NCBI RefSeq assembly: GCF_036898095.1
Contig: NC_090728.1
Span: forward strand, 94,509,281 to 94,573,280
DNA from: Palaemon carinicauda
Taxonomy: Eukaryota; Arthropoda; Malacostraca; Decapoda; Palaemonidae
Length of the DNA stretch: 64,000 nucleotides
Direction of reading: 5' to 3'
The notes beneath the pieces were generated by a model. It was given only the letters and a program-made list of their open reading frames with translations, had not been told where the DNA came from and searched no databases. This document shows positions 50,576-61,899 of the stretch, piece by piece. A program made the position numbers and the translations under genes. Position 1 is the first letter of the stretch. Each line of letters begins with the position of its first letter.

Positions 50576-51099
50576 ACATGTTAACAAAGAAGCTAAGTAT
50601 CCCGTATCTTATTTTAGCCGTTATTCAAAATAACAAACATAAAATAAATAAGTACCTGGTAAGGAAGTCGACTCGAACCATTACTCTGCCTTTTTAAGTA
50701 CGTCTTCCTTACTGAGCCTAGCGATCCTCTTAGGATGCTGAGCGACTCCTAGGTGCTGAAGTATTAAGGGCTGCAACCCATACTAAAGGACCTCATCACA
50801 ACCTCTAATCTAGGCGCTTCTCAAGAAAGAATTTGACCACCCGCCAAATCAACCAGGATGCGGAAGGCTTCTTAGCCTTCCGGACAACCCAGAAATATTT
50901 CAAGAGAAAGATTAAAAAGGTTCTGGAATTAGGGAATTGTAGTGGTGGAGCCCCCACCACTACTGCACTCGTTGCTACGAATGGTCCCAGAGTGTAGCAG
51001 TTCTCGTAAAGAGACTGGACATTCTTAAGATAAAAGACGCGAACACTGATTAGCTTTTCCAAAAGGTTGCGTCGAAAATATTTTGCAGAGATCTATTTT

Positions 51100-52086
51100 A
51101 TTAAAAGGTCACGGAAGTTGTGATAGCTCTAACTTCGTGTGTCCTTACCTTCAGCCAAGCTTGGTCTTCCTCATTCAGAAGGGAATGAGCTTCTCGTATT
51201 AACAGTCTGAAAATAATAGGATAAAGAATTCTCTGACATAGGCAAAGATGAATTCTTAACTGAACACCATAAAGCTTCAGACGGGCCTCATAAAGGTTTT
51301 TAAAATAGAACTTAAGAGCTCTACAGGACATAATACTCTTACTAGTTCATTTCCAACCATATCGATAAGTTTGGAATAACGAACGATATTGGTCAAGGCC
51401 GAGAAGGCAGCTCGTGTTTGGCTAGAAAACCAAGATGTAGAACATGTAGCCGTTTCGGATGAAAATCCGATGTTCTTGCTGAAGGCATGAATCTCACTGA
51501 CTCTTTTAGCTGGTAAAGCATATCAGGAAAAGAGTCTTAAAGGTGAGATCTTTCAGGGAGGCTGATTGAAGTGGTTCGAACCTGTCTAACATAAGGAATC
51601 TTAGAACCACGTCTAAATTCCAACCAGGTGTAACCAAACGACGCTCCTTCGTGGTCTCAAAAGACATAAGGAGGTCCTGTAGATCTTTATTGTTAAAAAG
51701 ATCTAAGCCTCTGTGACGGAAGACTGATGCCAACATGCTTCTGTAACCCTTGAAAGTGGGAGCTGAAAGAGATCGCTCTTTTCTCAGATATAAGAGGAAG
51801 TCAGCTATTTGAGTTACAGAGGTACTGGTCGAGGATACGGATACTGACTTGCACCCGTTTAGGAAGATTCCTCACTTCGATTGGTAGACTCTAAGGGTGG
51901 ATGTTCTCCTTGCTCTAACAATCGCTCTGGTTGCCTCCTTCGAAAAACCTCTAGTTCTCGAGAGTCTTTCGATACTCTGAAGGCAGTGAGACGAAGAGCG
52001 TGGAGGCCTTGGAGTACCTTCTTACGCGTGGCAGACGTAGCAGGTCCACCCTTAGGGGAAGAGTTCTGGGAACGTCTACTAGCCAT
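51100..52086 (-). pseudogene. DIRS-G tyrosine recombinase remnant
   Basis: Broken frames aligned to DIRS-C: MLASVFRHRGLDLFNNKDLQ, DLLMSFETTKERRL, NLDVVLRFLMLDRFEPL and SLKDLTFKTLFLI (51736-51506), then HEVRAITTSVTF (His-x-x-Arg) near 51140. The nucleophile Tyr region is not preserved and several stops occur. No activity expected. Confidence 0.8.
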
Positions 52087-52099
52087 CGAAGTACCTCGG

Positions 52100-53046
52100 T
52101 AAGTTATTCTCTCGCGGGCCAGAGGGAAGCAACTAGTGTCAACTTTGTCCCAACGTGAGAGGCGAACTTCTGCAGTACCTTGTTGACAAACTAGAACGGA
52201 GGGAATGCATATAGATCTAGATGAGACTAATCTAGTAGAAAGGCATCTAAAAGAACCACTGCTGGGTCTGTTGAGAGCCTCTTGGACATCGAGGTTGCGA
52301 AGAGATCAATGGTTGGATGGCCCCAGGTGACCCAAAGTCTCTTGCATACATCTCTGTGGAGGGTCCAATATGTTGGAATTATTGTCCCATCCTACTGAGA
52401 CAAACTGCTAAGACATTCAAGTTGCCTTGGAAGAAATTTGTTACTAGTGAAAAGTCTAGACCTGTTGAACAGGAGAGGAGGTCACTAGCGAACTTGCACC
52501 ATGTCAGAGAGTAGGTCCCTCCTTGCTAGGAGATGAACATCAAAGCAGGGAGTTGTCCGTGTTGACCTCCATTACTTTGTCTTGAAGGAGAGACCTGAAG
52601 CTTTTCCAGGTCAGACTTACTGCCAGAAGCTTCTTGCAGTTAAAATGCATTGTCCTTTGACGCGAGTTCCATAATCCCGAGCATTCCCTACCGCCTAAGG
52701 TCGCACCCCAGCCTACGTCCGATGCGTCTGAGAAGAGAACGTGGTTGGGAGTCTGAACAGTCAGGGGAAGACCCTATAAAAGGTTGATAAAGTCCTTTCC
52801 TCAGGTTAGACCAGACTTATCTTCCGGAAACCGGGATCGAGACCGCTTCTAGCGTCTTGTCCTTTTCCAGTGAAGAGCTAGATGAAACCGAAGAGGACGG
52901 AGGTGTAGTCTTCCAAGTGATACCAAATGCACCACGGATGACAGTGTCCTAACCAGACTCATCCACAGCCTGACAGGGCCGTATTCCTTCTTCAGCATCT
53001 TCTGGATGTATAGCAGGGCTGGGGATTGATCTTCTTGTTCAGCCAT
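52100..53046 (-). pseudogene. DIRS-G RT-thumb, RNase H and MT remnants; RT palm deleted
   Basis: At 52975-52860 the minus strand reads LWMSLVRTLSSVVHLVSLGR, LHLRPLRFHLALHW, parallel to the RT thumb of DIRS-C. RNase H (SDASDVGWGATLGG near 52725) and MT (ATSMSKRLSTDPAVV near 52290) motifs follow in degraded frames. The region that should hold motif A and YLDD between this and gag is absent: only about 100 bases separate the thumb from gag frames at 53060. Confidence 0.75.
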
Positions 53047-53059
53047 GTCTTCATCAGAG

Positions 53060-55264
53060 GGTTCCTCATCCGAAACTGATGAGGAAACTGCAACGGAGTG
53101 GGCAACGTCTGACTCGCTGAATCCGGTCGCACTGGTGGATGCGTGACGGAGCCGGACACAAGATCATGGTACTGCTGCACAGTCTGTGAACTGTCAACCA
53201 TGGGGAAGCGAGGAAGTACAGCGACAACCCGAAACTGTCTAGACTGTCTGGGTAGTACAGACAACCCCTTATCGGGTTGCTGAGGTTGCCGCACTGCGTC
53301 ACAACAAGTCACCTCTGCTGGTTGTTGAACGTCTTCCCAGTGACACACTGAACGTCCTCAACCACCTCCGAGAATAGCATAACATCAACGTGCGACTGGC
53401 AACCCACACTGGGTCGCACCGGTGGAGGAACCATCTCAACTGGCGGACGTGAGTAGGATACCTCAGCGTCAACAGGGCGTACAACCAACCGGTAGGAAGG
53501 TCGTTGGCAAGAAGGGTCTTCTCCGTAAAAAAATCCTCTATCAAGGACTAAGCTTGGACTGCATGTCTTGCAACAAAGCCCAAGGTCTATGGGAGCAGGT
53601 GTGGCAACAGACGGGGTTAGCGACTGAAGCGGAACCATTTACCCTCCCTGGAAGCATGTTATGCTTAAATAAAAGTCCATAGGAGGCTAAGCAGCTTAAG
53701 GCTCCTCTCCAAATGACAGAGTCCTCAAGGGAATATCAGAAGGAGGGAGAACAGCACTTTCTCATCTACAGGAACCATATCCGAGAAAAGCTAGGTTCTC
53801 TCAGTGAGGGTTTCACTGGTGCAAAAGCAGCAGACCAGAAGGCAACGTTATGAAACTGCTTGACAGTCTGTGAACTGTCAAAAACTGAACTGTCAACCAC
53901 AACAGGAGCGTGAGGACATACAGCACTGGTGTATAAGTAGCAGACCAGAATGCAACGTCATGTAACTGTATGACAGTCTGTGAGTTGGCAACAACCAAAG
54001 TTGTGTGGGGAAGCCTCAACTCCTGACTGACTAGTTTGCTGCTGGCGAGTGGCGGTAACCACAGTGTGTTGCGGAAGCTGACACACCGTGTCAAAACACG
54101 GCAGTTTGTGGTAGCTCACGCACGGCAACGGAGTGCTCTGTGTGTGGGAGTCATCATACATCTGGCAGGGTTGACTGTGCATGGGTGGAGGAGCTCTCAC
54201 AACAAGAGTGTGAGAGCAGGAAGCCATGCCGGGCGCACAACCGTGGGAGGTGTAGGCCCACGGGTGCATCGTCAACCTTCTCCGCAGTCGGAGTGTGGGA
54301 GCTGGCAACAACAAAAGCAGAGTGCTGGTGCGTGGGAGGGGCTGCGGTGGGTTGAGGAGCATGCGGTATGGTATGCGGAGCATGCTGTAAGGTATGCGGC
54401 TCATGCTGCATGGTATGCGGAGCATGCTGTAAGGTATGCAGAGCATGCTGCATGGGCTGCGGAGAATGCCGCATAGTGCTGGAACCCGGCAGCTCTACAG
54501 AACCTTCCCACTGCTGATGCGGTAGCTCACGCATGTTAGCAGATGGTGCAGCAAGAACATGCGACTGGCAGGGTGGACTGCGCATCGGTGGTGGAGCTCT
54601 CACAGGTGGAGGGTGGGAGCAGGCAGCCGCAGTATCTGCTGAGCGCACAACCTCGGCGGGTTGTAGGTTAACAGGTGCATTGTCAACCTTCCAGCACGAT
54701 ACTCCTGCATGAAGGAGCAAGCTGAGACTGTATAGTCTGCAGCATGGACCACTAGGGTCTATGAAAGACAACAACAAACGGAGCTACTGTCCGTTGTGAC
54801 TGAGGGTCTAAAACAGCTGGTGCGGCAACAGACGGAGTTACTGCCTGTTGCGGTACCACCTTGCCTCTCTTGGGAGGTGTGCAGTTGTCGTACTGCAGCG
54901 AGTCCGAACTGACCCAGTGGCTACACCTAGGCCGTTGGACTTGCGCGGAAGGGACCGACTTGCACTTAAAAGCTGCAAGATTTGGTCCATGGTTTCTGCG
55001 AGAAACCTCTTCCGCAGACGAGGAATAAATGGGCTCTCTCGTCTTTGTGTGGGTGGGGTGATCACGTCGGCAACGTGTGTAGATACACCCGAAACCACGG
55101 AGGGAAACGTCTGTTCGTCGATCAAGGCCTGTGGAACCCATAAGTCCTTCGACATTACTTCTCCCCTGGGCTTGGGAGCTTGTAAGAGGTATCGGACTAG
55201 GTGAACAACTGGCACGAACAGACGAACCCTCGAACGCAACACTGTAACACTTTGCGCATATCAC
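53060..55264 (-). pseudogene. DIRS-G gag-like remnant with His-rich repeats
   Basis: Several open frames. The N-terminal one (55264-54752) begins ICAKCYSVAFEGSSVRASCS, where only a CxxC is left of the Cys motif seen in other gag proteins. The middle (54777-54154) contains repeats QHAPHTMQHEPHTLQHAPHT. The remainder is Ser/Thr/Pro-rich with stops. Assigned as gag by position between the RT remnant and the 5' repeat. Confidence 0.6.
54355..54475 (-). repeat. Tandem repeats of about 30 bases in DIRS-G gag
   Basis: Four units on the pattern GAGCATGCTGTAAGGTATGC, alternating with CATGCTGCATGGTATGCGG. On the minus strand they encode Gln-His-Ala-Pro-His-Thr-(Leu/Met) units. Longer-range repeats (GGTAGCTCACGCA, GGCAGGGT-GACTGYGCAT) suggest earlier duplication of a unit of about 430 bases between 54110-54310 and 54530-54690. 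Confidence 0.8.
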
Positions 55265-55611
55265 TTTATCCCTTTTGATTTTCTGTTTGCACTTATTTCA
55301 CTGAACTCGAAACTTTAAGTGGTTTGTACCTGAAACACGCAATCCTATCCTTCATTAAAAGGTAGTAATTGCGAAAACAGTATTACAATGTAACAGAAAA
55401 ACATAATGAAAGATAAAGAATTCAGTGGCTGGAAAAGAGACTAAACACTAGATCAAATAAACTACGTTTAAAATCTCTCACCGCATAAAGCCTGGGAACA
55501 AGAATAAAACTCTAGAAACGTTTTACCTTCTTCCCCTATAGCGACTAGGAAGAAGAGCAAAAAACGAGAACAACGTTACCCGCTTGAACGAAACGTTTAT
55601 CCTCCTCTCTC

Positions 55612-55646
55612 TCCCTCCGTCTCTATATCTCTCTCTCTCTCTCTCT
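55612..55646. repeat. (CT)n-rich microsatellite
   Basis: CT-rich stretch with TCTCTCTCTCTCTCTCTCT at its end, within the 5' part of DIRS-G. Confidence 0.85.
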
Positions 55647-56204
55647 TGACTTAAAACCTGAGAGATGAGCCCAATTATATATATCGTTAAAACATATTAT
55701 TTGTTAAAGGAAAAAACTGAAAGGTTTCCCAAATAAAAAGTTCCTTTATTAGAATTAAAACCATTTAAGCTAAGAAAGAATGAACGAAACGCTAGAATCG
55801 GTTTACTCTTACTGCAACGTGAAACCGTGAAATACTCTCTCTCTATCGTAACGATAGAGCGCAAGTTGAACGTTCTGAACGTCAACAACTGCGGAGACTA
55901 AACAAAACGTTAGTTCAACTTTGAAAACAGTACGAGACTATCAAAGAAATTCTTTCAAAAACATTAAAATTAAAATAGCATAAATTCTTAACAGGAAAAA
56001 CGATATGACGGGCTCAATGTTAATTAACTTCGGTTCCAAGTAAGGACCGCCTACTATTAGGAAAGGTCGCATATAAACAAACATAAAAATTAATTTTTAT
56101 AAGTTTATAATAAATGGAAAGTTAATCGAAGAGGCCTATAAATGGCGGAGAGATATAAAATAAATCTATAACTTTGTTAAGCAAAATTACCAAAAACCTA
56201 AACA

Positions 56205-56338
56205 CACTTCCGTCTAAGGGAAGGGTGGGTCATAAAAAGTGAAAGAGAGTCTATACTCTCTTCGACACCAACACTTCCGTCTAAGGGAAGGGTCGGCCAT
56301 TTAAAAGTGAAAGAGAGTCCATACTCTCTTCGTCACCA
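56205..56338. repeat. Two 67-base tandem units with internal inverted repeats
   Basis: Units start CACTTCCGTCTAAGGGAAGG at 56205 and 56272. Each contains GAAAGAGAGT and ACTCTCTTCG as an inverted repeat that could form a hairpin. They lie in the leader between the 5' terminal repeat and gag of DIRS-G. Confidence 0.88.
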
Positions 56339-56509
56339 TAATAAAATCTATCCAAAACGAGTTCAAGTTTTGAAATGAAGATAAAACCCCTGCATAGCGA
56401 AAGCTCAAAACTGGAATAGTGTACTTCACCAAAAAGTTGTGAAAACAAATCCAGTTAGGGACGGCGTATTAGTAGGTCTTGCCGGAGGCACGACAGAGGA
56501 AAAATTGAG

Positions 56510-56667
56510 TTCTTGTTGACAAGAAATACTTGAGTACCTACTAACAGATGGCGCTGTTGTGTACACCCCCACCTGTATAGCGATCGCTGGCGTATCCCGA
56601 CCGTGGGTTTCTGTCGGGCAACAGAGTTGACAGCTACATGGTCATCGGGTAAGATTAATATTGAAAA
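56510..56667 (-). repeat. DIRS-G 5' inverted terminal repeat
   Basis: The reverse complement of 56650-56510 matches 50252-50395 (CAACTCTGTTGCCCGACAGA, CCCACGGTCGGGATACGCCA, GCGATCGCTATACAGGTGGG) with few mismatches. The outermost bases pair with the ICR. Confidence 0.92.
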
Positions 56668-56689
56668 AACATTACTACTCTTCTGAAGG

Positions 56690-58600
56690 CACTAATTCAG
56701 CAGGCACTTTGTCTGGTGGTGCAATATCATTGTTATAGTCCAGTAAAGTAACTTCTATTTCTGATGAGGGAGTAGTACCCGTATCGTTTTTTTTTTTTTT
56801 TACAGAAAAGGAACATATTGATCAGAAATTGCTGACGCTAGCTTATTTCATGCAAAAAGATGTCCTTCTCAAATTCCATGATTCTATTAATTGGTCCCAA
56901 TCTCCAGCCATTGTCTGAAGTTCTTTTTTGTTTTTTTCTAGAGTTGAGAGGCGTTCTAGTGTTAAGCTGACTTCCACTTGTTACCCTAGATCTTCATGCT
57001 CTTCTTCGTCCTCACTTACGAACTTTGTCATCTCCATCAGATCTTCATTCGTTAACAGATCCGAGCGGCCCTCGACCAGGTCATTTATGTTGACGGTAGT
57101 CATATCTGTGAAGCCATCCACAACAAGCAATTTTGCCAGTCTAAATGCCTCATCTACTGGTGGATTTTGTCAGGGGAGAATCTTTTATAGTCAACTGACC
57201 ATTTCAGCCAGATGATATCATCCACATCCATAAACTCAATTAGATGTTATACAGAGTTCCGAGTATGAAGTGCTTTGAAGGAACAAATAGTGCCTTGGGC
57301 TGAATCAGCAGTCATGTTTGGCAGTAAAAATTCTACCTGTACACCCTCGTAATACAGGTCGATCGTGTGGCCTCCAGCATTATTCATTACTATTATAATT
57401 ACTTGCTAAGCTAGAATCCTAGTCGGCAAAGCAGGATGCTATAAGCCCAGGGGCCCAACAGGGAAAATAGCCCAGTGAGGAAAGGAAACAAGGAAAAATA
57501 AAATATTTTAAGAACAGTAACATTAAAATAAATATTTCATAATGAACTATAAAAACTTTAACAAAGCAAGAGGAAGAGAAATTTGATAGAATAGTGCACT
57601 CCAGTGTACGTTCAAACAAGAGAAGAACAACTTTAAAATTAAACCTTTTTTGTCAAAATAAAGCTTGACTTTGGGGATGAAGTACTGGTGAAACCTATAC
57701 GATATCAGTACTTTCGTTATCTATAGCTTTTGGTTGCTCATCCAATGCATTGGCAATTGATTATCATTTTTGTTTCTAAGGGTTCTTGGGTTTTTGGACT
57801 TATAAGAGCTAGCTTTATCATAAAGCCCACATCATTTCCAGACATTATACGTGTGAGGCAATCTTTGTAAGACTTGTATCCTACATAAAGTTTGTGAAGG
57901 CATACGTTTCCGAAAGAGACCAGTCACATCAGGTTGCTTCTCAGAGTGAAGAAATAGAAAAGAATTGACCCTAGGGATGTGAATGGCTGGGTTCTGAGTC
58001 TTCTCTTTGAACTCTGACATAAAGGAATAGGAGACTTTCTTCCAACTCTCAATATGAGATACAGAGCATGACAATCTATGGATTTCACTAACTTGGATAA
58101 TGGATGGGAACATCTTCACGTACACTTCAGCTACCAGTTCCGTGCAGGAACACTCTCATAGGGTTGGCTTTCCTTTAAAATCTATCAAACCAGCCCTATC
58201 ATTAAATCTGAATGGTTTCGTGGAAGATGCCATAGATGGTCCTGGTTCTAAGTTGTCATAACCACCATCTGTATACTTGCCATAGAGCTTCCTGGATTTA
58301 ACCTTTTCCCATATGGTATTGGTATCTAGTGCAATGATGTTCTTCCTATGACTACTTATCCAAACGGGTAATACTGGCTCCATTCTTACTATGGACTTAT
58401 TGCAGTTAGTTACAACCCTTTTTGTTATATTTTTAAAAGTCGCACTTGCCAATGTTTTTATATAGTATTCATTTTGTCCTTCTTGATGTAGCAACTGGTA
58501 GATTTGTTGATGTCCAACATTCGCATAGCTTCTACCTTTTTTAAGGATGTCTAATAAGCATCTTATTCTGATATTTGGGTTCACTATTATTTTTATTATC
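56690..58600 (-). pseudogene. Tigger-type DDE transposase, multiply broken
   Basis: In order on the minus strand: LLDILKKGRSYANVG and NCNKSIVRMEPVLPVWI (HTH region, 58614-58156); QPDVTGLFRKRMPSQTL (the DETGLFWKRMP region with the first Asp-Glu changed to DV); SSYKSKNPRTLRNKN and FHQYFIPKVKLYFDKKGL (57780-57640); after the LINE insertion MNNAGGHTIDLYYEGVQVEF (DNAPGH catalytic region with the Asp changed to Asn). The acidic C-terminal end reaches about 56690. Both catalytic changes and many stops make it dead. Confidence 0.82.
57392..57635 (-). repeat. LINE 3' tail inserted in Tigger-B
   Basis: It carries the dispersed tail blocks (AGCAGGATGCTATAAGCCCA, GGGAAAATAGCCCAGTGAGG, ACTATAAAAACTTTAACAAA). 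The transposase frame reads up to KKGLILKL on one side and resumes at MNNAGGH on the other, so this segment is a clean insertion of a heavily 5'-truncated LINE-C-family copy. Confidence 0.82.
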
Positions 58601-58620
58601 CTTATTATTATCATTATTAT

Positions 58621-60600
58621 TATTATTATAATTATTATTATTATTACTACCCAAGCTACAAACCTAGTTGGAAAAGCAAGATGCTATAAGCCCAAGGGCT
58701 CCAATAGGAAAAAATAGCCCAGCGAGGAAAGGAAATAAGGATATAAATAAATGATGAGAACAAATTAACAATAAATCATTCTAAAAACAGTAACAACATC
58801 AAAACAGATATGTCATATATAAACCATTAACAACGTCAAAACAGATATGTCATATGTAAACTATAAAAAGACTCATGTCAGCCTGGTCAACATAAAAAAC
58901 ATTTGTTGCAACTTTGAACTTTTGAAATTTTACTGATTTAACTACCCGATTAGGAAGATCATTCCACAACTTGGTCACAGCTGGAATAAAACTTCTAGAA
59001 TACTTTGTAGTATTGAGCCTCATGATGGAGAAGGCCTGGCTGTTAGAATTAACTGCCAGCCTAGTATTACGAACAGAATAGAATTGTCCAGGGAGATCTG
59101 AATGTAATGGATGGTCAGAGTTATGAAAAATCTTATGCAACATGCATAATGAACTAATTGAACGACGGTGCCAAAGATTAATATCTAGACCAGGAATAAG
59201 AAATTTAATACACCGTAAGTTTCTGTCCAACAAATTAAGATGAGAATCAGCAGCTGAATACCAGATAGGAGAACAATACTCAAAGCAAGGTAAAATGAAA
59301 GAATTAAAACACTTCTTCAGAATAGATTGATCACCGAAAATCTTGACTTTCTCAATAAGCCAATTTTTTTTGCAACTGAAGAAGACACAGACCTAATGTA
59401 TTTCTCAAAAGTAAATTTGCTGTCGAGAATTACACCTAAAATTTTAAAAGTCATACAAATTTAAAGAAACATTAAAAACATTATCAATACTGAGATCCGG
59501 ATGTTGAGGAGCCACCGTCCTTGACCTACTTACAATAATAATTTGAGTTTTGTTTGGATTCAACTTCATACCCCATAATTTGCACAATGCACTAATTGTA
59601 GCTAGATCTCTATTAAGAGATTCAGCAACCCCAGATCTACATTCAGGAGATGGAACTGATGCAAAGAGAGTAGTATCATCTGCATATGCAACAAACTCGT
59701 TTTCTAGGCCAAACCGCATGTCATGTGTATATAGCATGAAAAGTAATGGGCCAAGAACACTACCCTGTGGAACACCGGATATCACATTCCTATATTCACT
59801 ATGGTGCCCATCAACAACAACTCTTTGAGATCTATAACTTAAAAAATCAATAATAATGCTAAGAAACGACCCACCCACTCCCAACTGTTCAAGTTTGAAA
59901 ACAAGGGGCTCATGATTAACACGGTCAAAGGCAGCACTAAAATCAAGGCCAATCATACGAACTTCCTGACCACAATCAAGGAATTTCTGTACAATATTAG
60001 AGATTGTAAGAAGGGCATCACATGCTCCAAGGCCTTTACAAAAACTAAATTGCAAACTAGGGAATAGATGATTACCTTCAGTAAACCTATTTAGAGGTTT
60101 TTCCAGAAGACGTTCAAAAACTTTAGATAATATGGGAGTCATGGAAATTGGGCGGTAATCAGTTGGACTTGAGCTACCACAAACACATTTACATAGAGGA
60201 GTAACATTACCAATGCTCCAAGTGCTAAAAGCTCCTCTTCTTGCTAACTTGCGCAAAATAACATAACTTTGTAGCTAAGAAATCTGCAGTCTTTATAAAA
60301 AAAAACAAAGGAAATATACCATTTGGGTCTACACCTCCATAAGCATCAAGGTCCATCAACAGAGCTTTAATTTCACGAGATCGAAAAGTTAAACTAGTTA
60401 GTTTAGCCTTAGGAAAACAGGAATAAGGAAGTTCAAGTTTTTCATTACCCTGTTTACTGTCAAAAACATCAGCCAAAAGGGTTGCCTTTTCCTTTGGACA
60501 GTGAGTGACTGAACCATCTAGTTTAAGTAAAGGAGGAACTGTTGCATCTACACCAGAAAGTGCCTTAGAAGGAACAGAAGGATTTACTGGCATCATACGC
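58621..60600 (-). mobile_element. LINE-C, Jockey/CR1-group LINE, 5'-truncated
   Basis: The 3' end at 58621 has an (ATT)n tail and the dispersed tail blocks (AAGCAAGATGCTATAAGCCC). The RT core is at 60256-59444 and the C-terminal region at 59233-58850. The 5' part begins in the RT N-terminal linker near 60600, without an endonuclease. This is the fullest representative here of the family whose truncated tails lie at 3650 and 57392. Confidence 0.86.
58850..60600 (-). pseudogene. LINE-C reverse transcriptase, frameshifted
   Basis: RT motifs: TDYRPISMTPILSKVFERLL, VRMIGLDFSAAFDRVNHEPL (motif A), ISGVPQGSVLGPLLFMLYTH and FVAYADDTTLFAS (ADD box, intact). Upstream, KATLLADVFDSKQGNEKLEL and DLDAYGGVDPNGIFPLFF (60596-60225) is the N-terminal linker. 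Downstream, WHRRSISSLCMLHKIFHNSD and TRLAVNSNSQAFSIMRLNTT is the C-terminal domain. Frames change near 60240 and between 59444 and 59233, so this copy is inactive although its catalytic residues survive. Confidence 0.86.
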
Positions 60601-61643
60601 TTTGAAAGCTATTCTCAATTTTAGTAAAAAATGTATAAAAATACATACACAATACAGATAAAGATGCAGAGCTATGTCGCATACATATGCACAGAAGCAA
60701 ATTGGATAGAATGGGATGCTGAATGGTGCAGTTTGCTTGAGATTGATATAGCAATCCAACAGCCAATCAGTGGCCAAGATACTGATCAGAGTGCTCCCAT
60801 TGATTGTGCTCCCTCTACCACCCAGTAGCATACCTTGTACATTATCAACTGAGCAAGCTAAGCTACTTTCCTGACACTTTCCGAGTTTCATTTTTCATAT
60901 AGATGTGCGATCTTTTGAGTCACCTTCAGTACACAACACATTTTCTTCTTCTAGACAAACTAAACAAACTGAATACATTGCATTCTTGTTACTGAACCAA
61001 ATTTCTGTATTTATCCTTATCCTTATTACTATACAGTAATTTACTTTATTAATTTCTAAGTCCCAAAATTACCCTATCTAACAAGAAAAATCTGAAAAAT
61101 CAATACAATCCTCTGCCACTAGAAACCTAAATCATAAATAGGAGTCAGTGCTATAGATTTACAGGCAATATAGCTATAGAACAACAATGGTCAAAGGGCA
61201 TGATAGGTGAACCGCTATATGGAGAAGGATTACTACACTCTAAAATCCTTGTTAAAATTCATAGGAGTATGAACAATGCTCAGCTAAATGCAGAGACCCC
61301 TCATAGTGGTAAGCAATGGAAGGTAATGAAACCACTTTAAAAATATTATACAAGAAAATATTGTCAAATAATTTAATCCTAGTAATAAAAAAAAATCTAA
61401 AATGTACAGCAAGAAAACAAAAACATGTTCAATATTAGTAATCGCCAAGTTGGACTACAGGTGGTTCTTGACCAAACAAACTTGAACCAAATTTTATAGA
61501 AAATCTGCTTAGGTTAGTATGCGAAGCAAGAGAAAGGGTGTGATGAAATGAGTGCAAATATGTAAAAAAAAAAAAAAAAGGAAATAAAAGGATATATTGA
61601 TAAGAAAAGAATATAAAAGCTAAATAAATATTTAGATAAAATA
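60601..61643. other. Unassigned DNA
   Basis: No gene recognised. A 108-codon minus-strand frame (60891-60565) has no domain. The rest is AT-rich, including an A run at 61563. Confidence 0.5.
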
Positions 61644-61816
61644 TGAAATGACAAATTCGTAGATAATTTGTATTTTTCCTAACTATACAAACCTTAGCTA
61701 TTTAATAGGGGTATTACTTTCGGCGTAGCTGAAATGACGAACCATTTATTTTTAACGAGGGTTAACTACCCACACCGCTAGTTAGCGGGGGTAAGGAGGG
61801 TAGCTTGCTATTTCAT
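61644..61816 (+). repeat. Solo DIRS terminal repeat (DIRS-A/D family)
   Basis: About 173 bases matching the left terminus of DIRS-D (26281-26455) and DIRS-A: TGACAAATTCGTAGATAATT, CCTTAGCTATTTAATAGGGG, CTTTCGGCGTAGCTGAAATG, CACACCGCTAGTTAGCGGGG, GGGTAGCTTGCTA. It ends before the ICR part, and no internal DIRS sequence follows. It lies directly against the 3' end of LINE-B. Confidence 0.9.
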
Positions 61817-61899
61817 TAAATCTGATTGTGGGTTACTATAACCTACGTGCATGACATTACACTCCCCACAGTTGAAAGGCATTTGCTATTTTCTGGACT

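Larger units (their letters stand above)
50211..56667 (-). mobile_element. DIRS-G, DIRS-like element with RT palm deleted
   Basis: 6.5 kb with both ends: inverted repeats 50250-50395 and 56650-56510, ICR at 50455-50560. The minus-strand order is gag (55264-53060), a short RT thumb remnant (53046-52850), RNase H/MT remnants (52760-52100) and recombinase remnants (52086-51100). The RT fingers and palm with the YLDD box are absent: thumb sequence follows gag directly. It is related to DIRS-C. The intact terminal structures suggest it moved as a non-autonomous element or lost RT after insertion. Confidence 0.87.
56680..58620 (-). mobile_element. Tigger-B, decayed pogo/Tigger transposon
   Basis: A relic on the minus strand covering most of a TIGD-type transposase, interrupted by a LINE 3' tail (57392-57635), and joined at its 5' side to the AAT tail of LINE-C. 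At its 3' side it abuts DIRS-G. The inverted terminal repeats are not recognised, presumably lost to these insertions. Confidence 0.8.
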
